Shown: piece after piece, positions 1 to 5,822 of the stretch
Position numbering within the stretch: the stretch's first letter is position 1
Layout: every line of letters starts with the position of its first letter
NCBI GenBank assembly: GCA_022842565.1
Contig: JALHPH010000119.1
Location: 1-5,822 of the forward strand
DNA: 5,822 nt
DNA from: Fimbriimonadaceae bacterium
GTDB lineage: Bacteria; Armatimonadota; Fimbriimonadia; Fimbriimonadales; Fimbriimonadaceae
Direction of reading: 5' to 3'
Translations under genes and position numbers: made by a program
The notes under the pieces: generated by a model
What the model saw: only the letters and a program-made list of their open reading frames with translations
What the model was told of the DNA's origin: nothing
The model's database searches: none

Positions 1-663
1 GGATTGTCGGTAGTCACCCAGGTATTCCTTCAAGTTCGGATCTTCGCTGAGGCGGCGAGCAACGGTGACAAACGACGAACCGGCCAGAAGGTCGCGGTCC
101 ACTTCGCGCTTGCGCTGCTCGCTGGTCACGAGGATCCACTTTCCAATGAACATCTCTGGGGCGGTGAAGCTGGCTCGGTTGTTCTTGATGAACTCGGCGA
201 CTTCCGCGTCGGTGACCTTCACGTCGTGGGTCAGCAGCTTCTCGCGGCTGAGGTCCACGCGGAGGCTGTCTCGAATCTGGTCGAGGGTCAGACCTCGCTC
301 CTTCAGGTTGTTGACAAAATTCGATTCGCGTTTGCGTTGGAATTCAACTTCGGCTTGGATTTCTGCGGTCGTTGGCTCCAGCTTGGCATCTTTTGCCAGT
401 TGGACAATCACCTTTTGGCGAACCAGGTCCTGCAGTACTTGGAAAGCGATCGTGTCCGCAACGTCTGCCGTCGCAGGCTGTCCGTTGGGCAGAACCACTT
501 GCACTTGAGGCTTCGCCTTCATGTACTCGAAGAACTCCTTCGTGGTGATCGTCTCACCGTTGACTTTGGCGATGACATCGCCCTGGTTCTGATTACAGCC
601 GCCTAAAAGACCCGCGACAAGCGCGGCGCCCAGCAGTACAAATCCATTCCTCCAAATTCTCAT
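1..663 (-). CDS. SurA/PrsA-like peptidyl-prolyl isomerase lipoprotein (3' end cut by window)
   Basis: I translated the minus strand from the ATG at 663-661 and found 221 codons open to the window edge, so the C-terminus is missing. Residues 1-23 are a lipoprotein signal: positive MRIWRN start, hydrophobic stretch FVLLGAALVAGLL, and lipobox L20-G21-G22-C23. The mature part opens with QGDVIAKVNGETITTKEF (27-44), the typical entry into a SurA/PrsA N-terminal chaperone domain. A charged, helical stretch follows to about 160 (for example FQRKRESNFVNNLKERG). From about 168 it resembles the start of a parvulin rotamase domain: GKWILV, then SFVTVARRLSEDPNLKEYLGDY, comparable to the family's 'ARHILV ... 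FAELAKKYSEDP..GGDLG'. The likely role is folding of exported proteins outside the cytoplasmic membrane. An AAGGTG ribosome-binding site (672-667 on the plus strand) sits five or so bases before the ATG; a GTG two codons upstream lies inside that site and is less likely. The family call is firm; catalytic activity cannot be judged. Confidence 0.85.
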   Translation of the reverse strand, partial: MRIWRNGFVLLGAALVAGLLGGCNQNQGDVIAKVNGETITTKEFFEYMKAKPQVQVVLPNGQPATADVADTIAFQVLQDLVRQKVIVQLAKDAKLEPTTAEIQAEVEFQRKRESNFVNNLKERGLTLDQIRDSLRVDLSREKLLTHDVKVTDAEVAEFIKNNRASFTAPEMFIGKWILVTSEQRKREVDRDLLAGSSFVTVARRLSEDPNLKEYLGDYRQS

Positions 664-707
664 AGTCACCTTGGGATATTCGGCTCGAAAGCCTGTAAAG
701 CGTACCA

Positions 708-723
708 GGATCGACTCCGATCC
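708..723. repeat. Perfect 6-bp hairpin between sigma gene and lipoprotein gene
   Basis: GGATCG (708-713), a four-base loop ACTC, then CGATCC (718-723) form a perfect inverted repeat. It lies in the 118-base gap after the sigma-factor stop and before the lipoprotein start. Read on the minus strand it is not followed by a run of T, so it is not a convincing intrinsic terminator. It could be an mRNA processing or stability hairpin, a small operator, or chance. Confidence 0.3.
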
Positions 724-781
724 CTTCGCTACGCCCCTTAACAACACACAGAACGTGCCAAAAGTGCCCTTGCGGGAAACA

Positions 782-1564
782 TTAGGCGACGTGGACTGCG
801 CCTTGTTCGCGCATATGGTTTCGCAGCCGGCCCATGGCCTGGGTGTGAAGCTGATAAACGCGCGATTCGCTCACGCCCAGAAGCTTTCCGATCTCTTTGA
901 AGGTGAGGCCCTCAAAATAATAGAGCGCGACGACAAAGCGTTCGCGCTCGGGGAGACGGTCAATGCTGGTCGCCAGAATTCGGCGTACTTCGCGACCCTC
1001 GATCTCTCGTCCTGGTTGGGCTTCTTCATCCACAATCATCTCGATGAAGTGGACATGATCGTCGCCATCTTGGTTGTGCCCCAGGATATCGTCAAGGGAA
1101 AAAACGTTGGTGCGGCCCGCTCGGACCAGCAGTTCAGAAACTTCCATCTCGCTGACGGTGAGCGCATCGGCAAGCTCTCGTTGGCTGGCTGGGCGACCCA
1201 GCTTGGTTTCCAGAGCCATCTGTGCTCGGTCTAGCGCCTTCAGCTTTTCGCGAATGGAGCGGGGAACCCAGTCCTCGTCGCGCAGCATTTCGAGGATCGA
1301 ACCACGGATAAGGGCGATGGCGTAGGTTTCGAACTTGACATCCCGAGTGGGATCAAATTGGTCGACCGACTTGATGAGACCGATGACTCCGGCGCTAATC
1401 AGATCCTCGCGGTCCATTCCGCCGGGCAGGTTGGCAACCAATCGGCCCGAGGTGATTTTGACGAGGTAGCTGTAATGCGAAATGAGGTCGGCACGTGCTT
1501 GAGGCTCTTTGTAGACCTTAAAGTCGATCCAAGCACGTTTCAGTGTTTCTTCAGAAAGCGGCAT
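782..1564 (-). CDS. fliA: RNA polymerase sigma factor, FliA/WhiG (sigma-28) family
   Basis: A 260-residue sigma-70-family factor that directs RNA polymerase to a dedicated promoter set, in relatives those of late flagellar and chemotaxis genes (FliA, SigD) or sporulation genes (WhiG). Residues (from the chosen start): region 2.2 with DREDLISAGVIGLIKSVDQF (51-70); regions 2.3-2.4 with KFETYAIALIRGSILEML and then DEDWVPRSIREK (77-106), where DWVPRS is a hallmark of this subfamily; region 3 about 107-150; region 4 with LPERERFVVALYYFEGLT (204-221) and the helix-turn-helix KEIGKLLGVSESRVYQLHTQ (223-242). Length fits the family (about 240-270). The frame opens at an ATG at 1594, which overlaps the previous gene and has no good ribosome-binding site. 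The ATG at 1564 has AGGGGA eight bases upstream and lies 16 bases after the previous gene, so I chose it. No anti-sigma factor FlgM and no flagellar structural gene is in view, so the regulon is not shown. The symbol follows family similarity only. Confidence 0.93.
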   Translation of the reverse strand: MPLSEETLKRAWIDFKVYKEPQARADLISHYSYLVKITSGRLVANLPGGMDREDLISAGVIGLIKSVDQFDPTRDVKFETYAIALIRGSILEMLRDEDWVPRSIREKLKALDRAQMALETKLGRPASQRELADALTVSEMEVSELLVRAGRTNVFSLDDILGHNQDGDDHVHFIEMIVDEEAQPGREIEGREVRRILATSIDRLPERERFVVALYYFEGLTFKEIGKLLGVSESRVYQLHTQAMGRLRNHMREQGAVHVA

Positions 1565-1580
1565 TCTGTTAAATCCCCTA

Positions 1581-1814
1581 TCAAGACGAGCCATCAGGCT
1601 GCGTTGATTCCGTCGAAGTCTCCTGTTCGTGAAGGAGGGAGTTATTCTCGGTTTCTGCCCGCTGCGGCCGTGTGAAAAACATATTCCACAATGTCCCGCA
1701 AATATGCCCTACGGCGAAAGCAATTCCTCCGCGAATGAGACATTCGGTGGGATCCACCCGATTGAGCAAGCTCGCGGCGAGCGCCGCAAGCGCGACACTA
1801 CTCCCAACAAGCAT
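1581..1814 (-). CDS. Small two-helix membrane protein upstream of the sigma gene (hypothetical)
   Basis: I do not recognise this 77-residue protein. The start is set by AAGGAG six bases before the ATG at 1814; ATGs at 1829 and 1871 are in frame but lack such a site. Two hydrophobic segments are visible: about 2-17 (VGSSVALAALAASLL) and 29-47 (GGIAFAVGHICGTLWNMFF), joined by NRVDPTECLIR. The tail from about 48 is polar, beginning TRPQR and then rich in Glu, Thr, Ser and Gln up to the stop. The positive TRPQR after helix 2 suggests a hairpin with both ends in the cytoplasm (positive-inside rule; inference). It ends 16 bases before the sigma start, so the two are very likely co-transcribed and perhaps translationally coupled. 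A role linked to that sigma factor or to motility is possible, but nothing in the sequence proves it. The coding call rests on the ribosome-binding site, clean helices and operon spacing. Confidence 0.72.
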   Translation of the reverse strand: MLVGSSVALAALAASLLNRVDPTECLIRGGIAFAVGHICGTLWNMFFTRPQRAETENNSLLHEQETSTESTQPDGSS

Positions 1815-1959
1815 AGGCAACTCCTTCATGACAAGTACGCGGCAATGCAAAGAGCATCTGCCACTTTTCATCTTTGGCGAGGACCTAAAGAGCCTGTAGG
1901 GCGAAATTCAAGAATTTAGTGAGGTTTTTGACTTCGCGAACCTTTGGGTTCAATGAGAG

Positions 1960-3345
1960 TTACATGTAGTCCCGTGGGTCCGCCAAAGTTCCTTGAATTG
2001 CTGTTGCTGCGGCGGTGATGGGACTTACCAAGTGAGTGCGCGCACCGGGCCCCTGGCGACCCTCGTAAGGGCGGTTACTCGTGCTGGCGCTTCGCTGTTG
2101 CGGTCGCAAGATGTCGCCGTTCATACCCAGGCACATACTGCAACCCGCGTGGTGCCACTCGAAGCCTGCTTCTTGGAAGACTTCGTGAAGACCCTCTAGT
2201 TCAGCAAGGCGCTTGACCGCTTCGCTCCCCGGCACAGCCATGGCGCGGACGCCTTGCGCTACTTTCTTTCCGCGCACAATCGCTGCTGCCTCACGGAGGT
2301 CCTCGATGCGCGAATTCGTGCAGCTCCCGATGAAAACGGTGTTGATCCTGATATCGCGTAAGGCTGTACCGGGTTGAAGACCCATGTAGCCTTGCGCTTT
2401 GGTTTCGGTGGCGTCTTTGGGTGCGGGTACCGAGCCCGTGATGTCCGAAGTCATGGCGGGTGTTGTGCCCCAAGTGACTTGCGGGACTAAGCCGTTAGCG
2501 TCGAGCGATTCGGTTCGGTCGAAGGATGCGCCTTCATCGGTGCGAAGGGTCAGGGCGTCGGCGGCCATCGCTTCGAAGTCGGCACCTTTCGGCGCGTACG
2601 GCCTGTCTTCAGCGCGGATGTAATCGAGCGTCGTTTGGTCGGGGGCGACCATGCCCGCTCGCGCGCCCATCTCAATCGACATGTTGCAGATCGTCATACG
2701 CCCGGACATGCCGAGCGCCTCGATCGCGCTGCCGCGGTATTCGGCCACAAACCCGGTCGCGCCGCCCGCACCGAGCTTTCGGATGATGCCTAGAATGATG
2801 TCCTTGGCGGTGACGCCGCGACCAAGAGCCCCGTCCACATGGATGGCAAGCGATCTTGGCTTGCTAGAGAGTCGCAGAGTTTGGGTTGCCAGGACATGCT
2901 CCACCTCGCTGGTGCCGATGCCGAATGCCAGCGCACCAAAAGCGCCGTGGGTACTGGTGTGGCTGTCGCCGCAGACGAGAGTTAGCCCGGGCAGCGTGAT
3001 GCCGAGTTGCGGGCCAATCACGTGAACAATGCCCTGTTGTGCATCCAGATAGCCAAAAAGCGGAACGCCAAACTCGGCGCAGTTCTTTTGAAGCGCAATC
3101 AGCTGTTGGCCGCTGAGGGTGCTGGCATCAATAGGACGACCATCGGTGGGCACGTTGTGGTCTACTGTGGCAAAAGTCAGATCGGGCCGACGCACGGGGC
3201 GGCTCGCAAGCCGCAAGCCATCGAATGCCTGGGGCGAAGTGACCTCATGGACCATATGGCGGTCAATGTAGAGCAGGGTGCCTCCCCCGTCTGTCTGGGC
3301 GACCGTGTGACGGTCCCACACCTTATCGAAAAGCGTCTTTGCCAT
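1960..3345 (-). CDS. leuC: 3-isopropylmalate dehydratase large subunit LeuC
   Basis: LeuC, with small subunit LeuD, isomerises 2-isopropylmalate to 3-isopropylmalate in cytoplasmic leucine biosynthesis, using a 4Fe-4S cluster of the aconitase family. From the chosen start the protein is 461 residues, close to E. coli LeuC. It begins [15 protein letters not shown], as the family does. Recognisable blocks: [10 protein letters not shown] (58-67), [20 protein letters not shown] (125-144), [14 protein letters not shown] (223-236), and the cluster cysteines C342 in FIGSCTNSR plus C402 and C405 in [10 protein letters not shown]. The C-terminal [13 protein letters not shown]...RTHLVSP block (420-442) is intact. 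The reading frame extends 13 codons upstream to an ATG at 3384, but that start has no ribosome-binding site and the family start is at 3345, preceded by a weak GGGTGG. LeuD is not downstream: the next gene is a small membrane protein after 145 bases. leuC faces the DUF1800 operon across a divergent promoter region. Confidence 0.97.
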   Translation of the reverse strand: MAKTLFDKVWDRHTVAQTDGGGTLLYIDRHMVHEVTSPQAFDGLRLASRPVRRPDLTFATVDHNVPTDGRPIDASTLSGQQLIALQKNCAEFGVPLFGYLDAQQGIVHVIGPQLGITLPGLTLVCGDSHTSTHGAFGALAFGIGTSEVEHVLATQTLRLSSKPRSLAIHVDGALGRGVTAKDIILGIIRKLGAGGATGFVAEYRGSAIEALGMSGRMTICNMSIEMGARAGMVAPDQTTLDYIRAEDRPYAPKGADFEAMAADALTLRTDEGASFDRTESLDANGLVPQVTWGTTPAMTSDITGSVPAPKDATETKAQGYMGLQPGTALRDIRINTVFIGSCTNSRIEDLREAAAIVRGKKVAQGVRAMAVPGSEAVKRLAELEGLHEVFQEAGFEWHHAGCSMCLGMNGDILRPQQRSASTSNRPYEGRQGPGARTHLVSPITAAATAIQGTLADPRDYM

Positions 3346-3444
3346 TCTGCCACCCAGTGTACGCAATTCGGCACCATTTTTCATCCATTGGCGCTGGTGG
3401 GAATGCGGCTATGAGTTCAGCGGGTTTTGCGCGCATGCCGGGAG

Positions 3445-3467
3445 TTATCCACTGACATTGTGGAAAA
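3445..3467. promoter_or_regulatory. Facing DnaA-box-like motifs forming an inverted repeat
   Basis: TTATCCACT (3445-3453) is one mismatch from the DnaA box TTATCCACA. On the opposite strand 3459-3467 reads TTTTCCACA, which fits the relaxed consensus TTWTNCACA. The two face each other across five bases. Their core is a 17-bp inverted repeat, TCCAC-N7-GTGGA (3448-3464). It could bind DnaA, or be an operator for a dimeric regulator of leuC and/or the DUF1800 operon. Two motifs of this degeneracy can occur by chance, and no dnaA, dnaN or other origin gene is present. Confidence 0.3.
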
Positions 3468-3556
3468 GTTTCGGCAGTTAATGAACCAACCCACTATCCC
3501 AGCCGTCCGACAGTTACCTCGTCAAAAAACGGGGATTGGATTCTTGTTGGCTTTAC

Positions 3557-3561
3557 AGGAG
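3557..3561 (+). promoter_or_regulatory. Ribosome-binding site that supports a GTG start
   Basis: AGGAG lies five bases before the GTG at 3567. This fixes the DUF1800 start at a non-ATG codon; no in-frame ATG between it and the Tat-like leader would retain the leader. Confidence 0.8.
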
Positions 3562-3566
3562 CTATC

Positions 3567-5078
3567 GTGAAAACTGAACCGAACGCCTCAGTCGGTGAGG
3601 GCGCTTCCTGGGATACAGGGCGTCGCGCACTATTGATTGCGGGAGTGGCTGCTTTGGTGGGGGCAAGTGCCAAGCCCGCCGCAGCCCAATCAACCGGGAG
3701 CAGCACACCGACTCCCGCTCAACTCGGATGGGTGAGCAGTGAGCACCGCTTGGTCCGGCGTGTGACCATGGGTATCACCGAGCCCGAATGGCGTCGTGCC
3801 AAATCCCTCGGCTTCTATGGCTATCTGGAGCGCCAAATGAACGCGGCGACCCTGGATGACGCCGAAAGCGAAGCCATGGCCCGCCAGCTCTTTCCGCGCG
3901 TCGGCATGACTGCGCACGAAATAGCGACTTCGGGCGCGGAGTGGGAAATCGGTCAGGAGTTCCTCGATTACACCCTCTTCATGGGAGCGTTTTCGAAACG
4001 GCAGTTACTCCAACGAATGATCGAGTTCTGGACCGACCACTTCAACGTCAGCACCGAAAAAGTAGGCGTCGCGTTTCGGACGGTGATGATTCGCGATGTG
4101 ATCCGGCGACATGCACTCGGGCGGTTTCCTGACCTGCTGCGCGGAGTGATGCGGTCGGCCGCGATGCTGGCTTATCTTGATAACGACCAGAACTACGGCG
4201 ACTCGCCCAACCAAAACCTGGCGCGCGAGCTGATGGAGCTACACAGCATTGGCGTGGACGGAGGCTACACCCAAACTGACGTCGAAGAAGTCGCAAAGTG
4301 CCTTTCGGGGTGGGTTTTCGAGTGGGATGGAAACCTGCCAACATTCGGGCACTTTGTTTTTGACGCGGGCCGCCACGCGCCGGGACCCAAAACCGTGCTG
4401 GGGCAGGTCATCAACGAAACGGGCGAGCAAGAATTCGAGCGCGTCCTAACGATTCTCTACAATCACCCGAACTGCGCACGGTTTATGTGCCGCAAGCTTA
4501 TCCATTTCATGCTTGGTTCCCCCGCGCCGGCGGGGGTGCAGCAGGCCGCTGAAACCGCTTGGATGAATACTCGCGGCAACATTCAGGTGGTCCTGCGCGC
4601 GATCCTGACACGAGCCAATCTGTTGGCAGCGCCGGCAAAATTCAAGCGCCCGCAACACTTCATTATCTCGGCCATGCGGTCGATCGGTCACACTCGTCGG
4701 TCGCTGGGCGACCTCAAGTGGACTCTGGGCGAAATGGGCCACATGCCGGGTGATTGGCCTGCGCCCGACGGCTACCCGGATGTCCCAGCCTATTGGTCTT
4801 CGCTCTTGCTGCCTCGGCACAACGTAGCCATGATGCTTGCGCATGACTGGGTCACTGGATTGCAGTTGCCTGTTGAACGATTCAATACACCACCTGCTTG
4901 GCGCAACGTTTACGACAAGATCCAGCGGGAGTTGTTCGGCGGCGAGATTATGGAACGCGATCGAATCGTGTTGCGCGATTTCTTGGCTGCTCACAACGAC
5001 AACACCGGGGTGGACACAGTCGGCTTACGCGCAGCAATGGCGTATGCCATGAGCTCTCCCGCTTTTCAATGGTTCTGA
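3567..5078 (+). CDS. Exported DUF1800 family protein
   Basis: A 503-residue member of the DUF1800 family, whose biochemical function is not established. Residues 16-41 form an export leader: DTGRRALLIAGVAALVGASA followed by KPAAA-QS, with a twin-arginine at 19-20 and a likely AAA/Q cleavage near 40. The arginine pair is preceded by Gly and followed by Ala-Leu-Leu, so it is a sub-consensus Tat signal. Family blocks are all present: MIEFWTDHFNVST (151-163), DSPNQNLARELMELHSIG (212-229), VDGGYTQTDVEEVAKCLSGW (230-249), KFKRPQHFIISAMRSIG (358-374), and PGDWPAPDGYPDVPAYW (394-410). The sequence ends SSPAFQWF, a usual family end, so the gene is complete. C303 and C308 sit in NCARFMCRKL; whether they pair is unknown. 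The next gene, DUF1501, starts 23 bases later. These two families are regular partners, which suggests that they act on the same target outside the cytoplasm. Family call firm, role unknown. Confidence 0.95.
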   Translation: MKTEPNASVGEGASWDTGRRALLIAGVAALVGASAKPAAAQSTGSSTPTPAQLGWVSSEHRLVRRVTMGITEPEWRRAKSLGFYGYLERQMNAATLDDAESEAMARQLFPRVGMTAHEIATSGAEWEIGQEFLDYTLFMGAFSKRQLLQRMIEFWTDHFNVSTEKVGVAFRTVMIRDVIRRHALGRFPDLLRGVMRSAAMLAYLDNDQNYGDSPNQNLARELMELHSIGVDGGYTQTDVEEVAKCLSGWVFEWDGNLPTFGHFVFDAGRHAPGPKTVLGQVINETGEQEFERVLTILYNHPNCARFMCRKLIHFMLGSPAPAGVQQAAETAWMNTRGNIQVVLRAILTRANLLAAPAKFKRPQHFIISAMRSIGHTRRSLGDLKWTLGEMGHMPGDWPAPDGYPDVPAYWSSLLLPRHNVAMMLAHDWVTGLQLPVERFNTPPAWRNVYDKIQRELFGGEIMERDRIVLRDFLAAHNDNTGVDTVGLRAAMAYAMSSPAFQWF

Positions 5079-5086
5079 TGGGTCTC

Positions 5087-5093
5087 AAGGAGG
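5087..5093 (+). promoter_or_regulatory. Strong ribosome-binding site for the DUF1501 gene
   Basis: AAGGAGG lies eight bases before the ATG at 5102, a near-perfect match to the 16S rRNA tail. It is stronger than the AGGAG before the DUF1800 GTG, so the second gene of the operon may be made in greater amount (inference). Confidence 0.8.
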
Positions 5094-5101
5094 TTTTTTG
5101 A

Positions 5102-5822
5102 ATGCAACAAAATGGCTGCTCTGAATATCGAGATGTTTCTCGGCGTTCGTTCCTCAAGGCGTCTTCGGCAGGGTTGGCTCTGGCGGCGATGGCCCCCGCT
5201 TGGCTGCCGCGCGCTGCCTTTGCTCAATCTGCAGGCGCGCGCGATGTTCTGATGACCGTATTTTTGCGCGGCGGTGCCGACGGCATGACCATGTGCGCGC
5301 CTTATGGCGACCCCAATTACGCGGCCATTCGGCCGACCATCGCGATCCCGGTTCCGCAGGGCGCCAACGGCGTGCAAAACCTAGATGGGTTCTTCTGCTT
5401 GCCGCCCGCCATGACCCCTTTGTATGAGGCGTATCAGAACGGCCACTTGGCAATTGTCCACGCGGTCGGATCGCCCAATTGGACTCGGTCTCACTTCGAC
5501 GCGATGCGCTGGATGGAGACCTCCTCGCGCGAAGCGATTGCGGTGACGGGCTGGGTGGGCCGCCACCTTTCCACGACTGCGCCCATGGTGCAGGGGGCGT
5601 CGTTGCGGGGTCTCAGCCTGGGCTATGGCATCGCGAGAACCCTAGCAGGCGGGGACAGGGCGCTGCCGATTCCTGATCCCTCCAACTTTGGTTACTACGA
5701 AGCCAGCCCGCTGCATAGCCAGATTCTGTCGGCCATTGGAACTGCTTATGCGGGCGCTCCGGATCCCACCCGCTTGACGCAGCGCGACACGTTCCAGACC
5801 ATCGCGGCGCTCGATGCCATCA
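5102..5822 (+). CDS. Exported DUF1501 family protein (3' end cut by window)
   Basis: I translated from the ATG at 5102: 240 codons open to the window edge with no stop. Residues 13-19 are SRRSFLK, an exact Tat consensus, followed by ASSAGLALAAMAPAWLP and a likely AFA/Q cleavage after residue 41. The protein is therefore expected to fold in the cytoplasm and be exported by Tat. The mature part shows DUF1501 signatures: VLMTVFLRGGADGMTMCAPY (49-68), LAIVHAVGSPNWTRSHFDAM (116-135), and then ETSS and TGWVGRHL (149-156). DUF1501 is placed by fold with the alkaline phosphatase/sulfatase superfamily, so a metal-dependent hydrolase-like role is plausible; D60 and H131-D133 lie in the conserved blocks, but their catalytic role is my inference. 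It follows DUF1800 by 23 bases in one operon. About half the expected protein is visible. Confidence 0.94.
   Translation, partial: MQQNGCSEYRDVSRRSFLKASSAGLALAAMAPAWLPRAAFAQSAGARDVLMTVFLRGGADGMTMCAPYGDPNYAAIRPTIAIPVPQGANGVQNLDGFFCLPPAMTPLYEAYQNGHLAIVHAVGSPNWTRSHFDAMRWMETSSREAIAVTGWVGRHLSTTAPMVQGASLRGLSLGYGIARTLAGGDRALPIPDPSNFGYYEASPLHSQILSAIGTAYAGAPDPTRLTQRDTFQTIAALDAI

Larger units (their letters stand above)
3346..3566. promoter_or_regulatory. Divergent intergenic region between leuC and the DUF1800 operon
   Basis: This 221-base gap separates the leftward leuC start from the rightward GTG start at 3567, so it must carry promoters for both unless either is read through from outside. I see no consensus promoter. 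On the minus strand a TTGACG (3525-3520) resembles a -35 box, but the best -10-like match, GATAGT (3498-3493), is 21 bases away, too far for a standard sigma-70 site. I see no T-box or leucine-rich leader peptide for leuC. The DnaA-box-like inverted repeat is listed separately. Confidence 0.5.

Noticed and set aside
4..606. 200-codon open frame on the plus strand
   Set aside because: It lies antisense to the lipoprotein gene, which has a lipobox, ribosome-binding site and clear family similarity. The plus-strand protein has no recognisable domain.
671..1234. 187-codon plus-strand open frame
   Set aside because: Antisense to the sigma factor; its composition looks like a mirror of that gene, with no domain and no good ribosome-binding site.
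1565..1594. Longer start for the sigma factor at ATG 1594
   Set aside because: It overlaps the preceding gene by 14 bases and lacks a ribosome-binding site, while the ATG at 1564 has AGGGGA at good spacing.
1904..1917. AAATTC-AA-GAATTT palindrome in the leuC to small-protein gap
   Set aside because: Short and AT-rich; it could be an operator, but nothing else supports it and chance is likely.
1938..1951. GAACC-TTTG-GGTTC hairpin just after the leuC stop
   Set aside because: Only five base pairs and no following T-run on the minus strand, so I do not call it a terminator.
3551..3560. CTTTACAGG shared with the leader of the lipoprotein gene
   Set aside because: A match of about ten bases between two leaders, at different distances from the start codons, is plausible by chance.
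4446..4994. 182-codon minus-strand open frame inside DUF1800
   Set aside because: The opposite strand encodes conserved DUF1800 blocks, and this frame has no recognisable protein features.
5066..5453. Two overlapping minus-strand open frames over the DUF1501 start
   Set aside because: Arg-rich, low-information translations typical of antisense frames in GC-rich DNA; the plus strand holds an exact Tat signal here.

Overview
The window looks like chromosomal DNA from a free-living bacterium with fairly high GC by eye and dense, ordinary coding. It carries a bacterial-type leucine-biosynthesis gene, a motility-class (FliA/WhiG) sigma factor, a lipobox lipoprotein of the SurA/PrsA foldase type, and a Tat-exported DUF1800 + DUF1501 pair. 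That pair is common in Planctomycetota, Armatimonadota, Acidobacteriota and some Proteobacteria. An Armatimonadota-like or Planctomycetota-like source would fit, but this is a guess from gene content, not a phylogenetic result. No tRNA, rRNA, CRISPR array, insertion sequence or phage gene is visible.

Left part (1-3345), all on the minus strand and read from right to left: leuC (3345-1960), a 145-base gap, a 77-residue two-helix membrane protein (1814-1581), the sigma factor (1564-782, 16 bases after the membrane protein), a 118-base gap with a small hairpin, and the SurA/PrsA-like lipoprotein (663 to beyond position 1). The membrane protein and sigma factor are almost certainly one transcript. 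LeuC has no LeuD next to it on this side.

Middle (3346-3566): a 221-base divergent intergenic region holding the promoters of leuC and of the rightward operon. Its most striking element is a 17-bp inverted repeat whose two arms look like facing DnaA boxes.

Right part (3567-5822), plus strand: a DUF1800 protein with a GTG start and a Tat-like leader, then after 23 bases a DUF1501 protein with a textbook SRRSFLK Tat signal that runs off the right edge. They form a two-gene export operon of unknown biochemical role.

Start codons were reconsidered for three minus-strand genes. Shine-Dalgarno position and family length favour starts internal to the longest ORFs of leuC, the small membrane gene and the sigma gene. 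Two real genes are cut by the window edges: the lipoprotein at the left and DUF1501 at the right.
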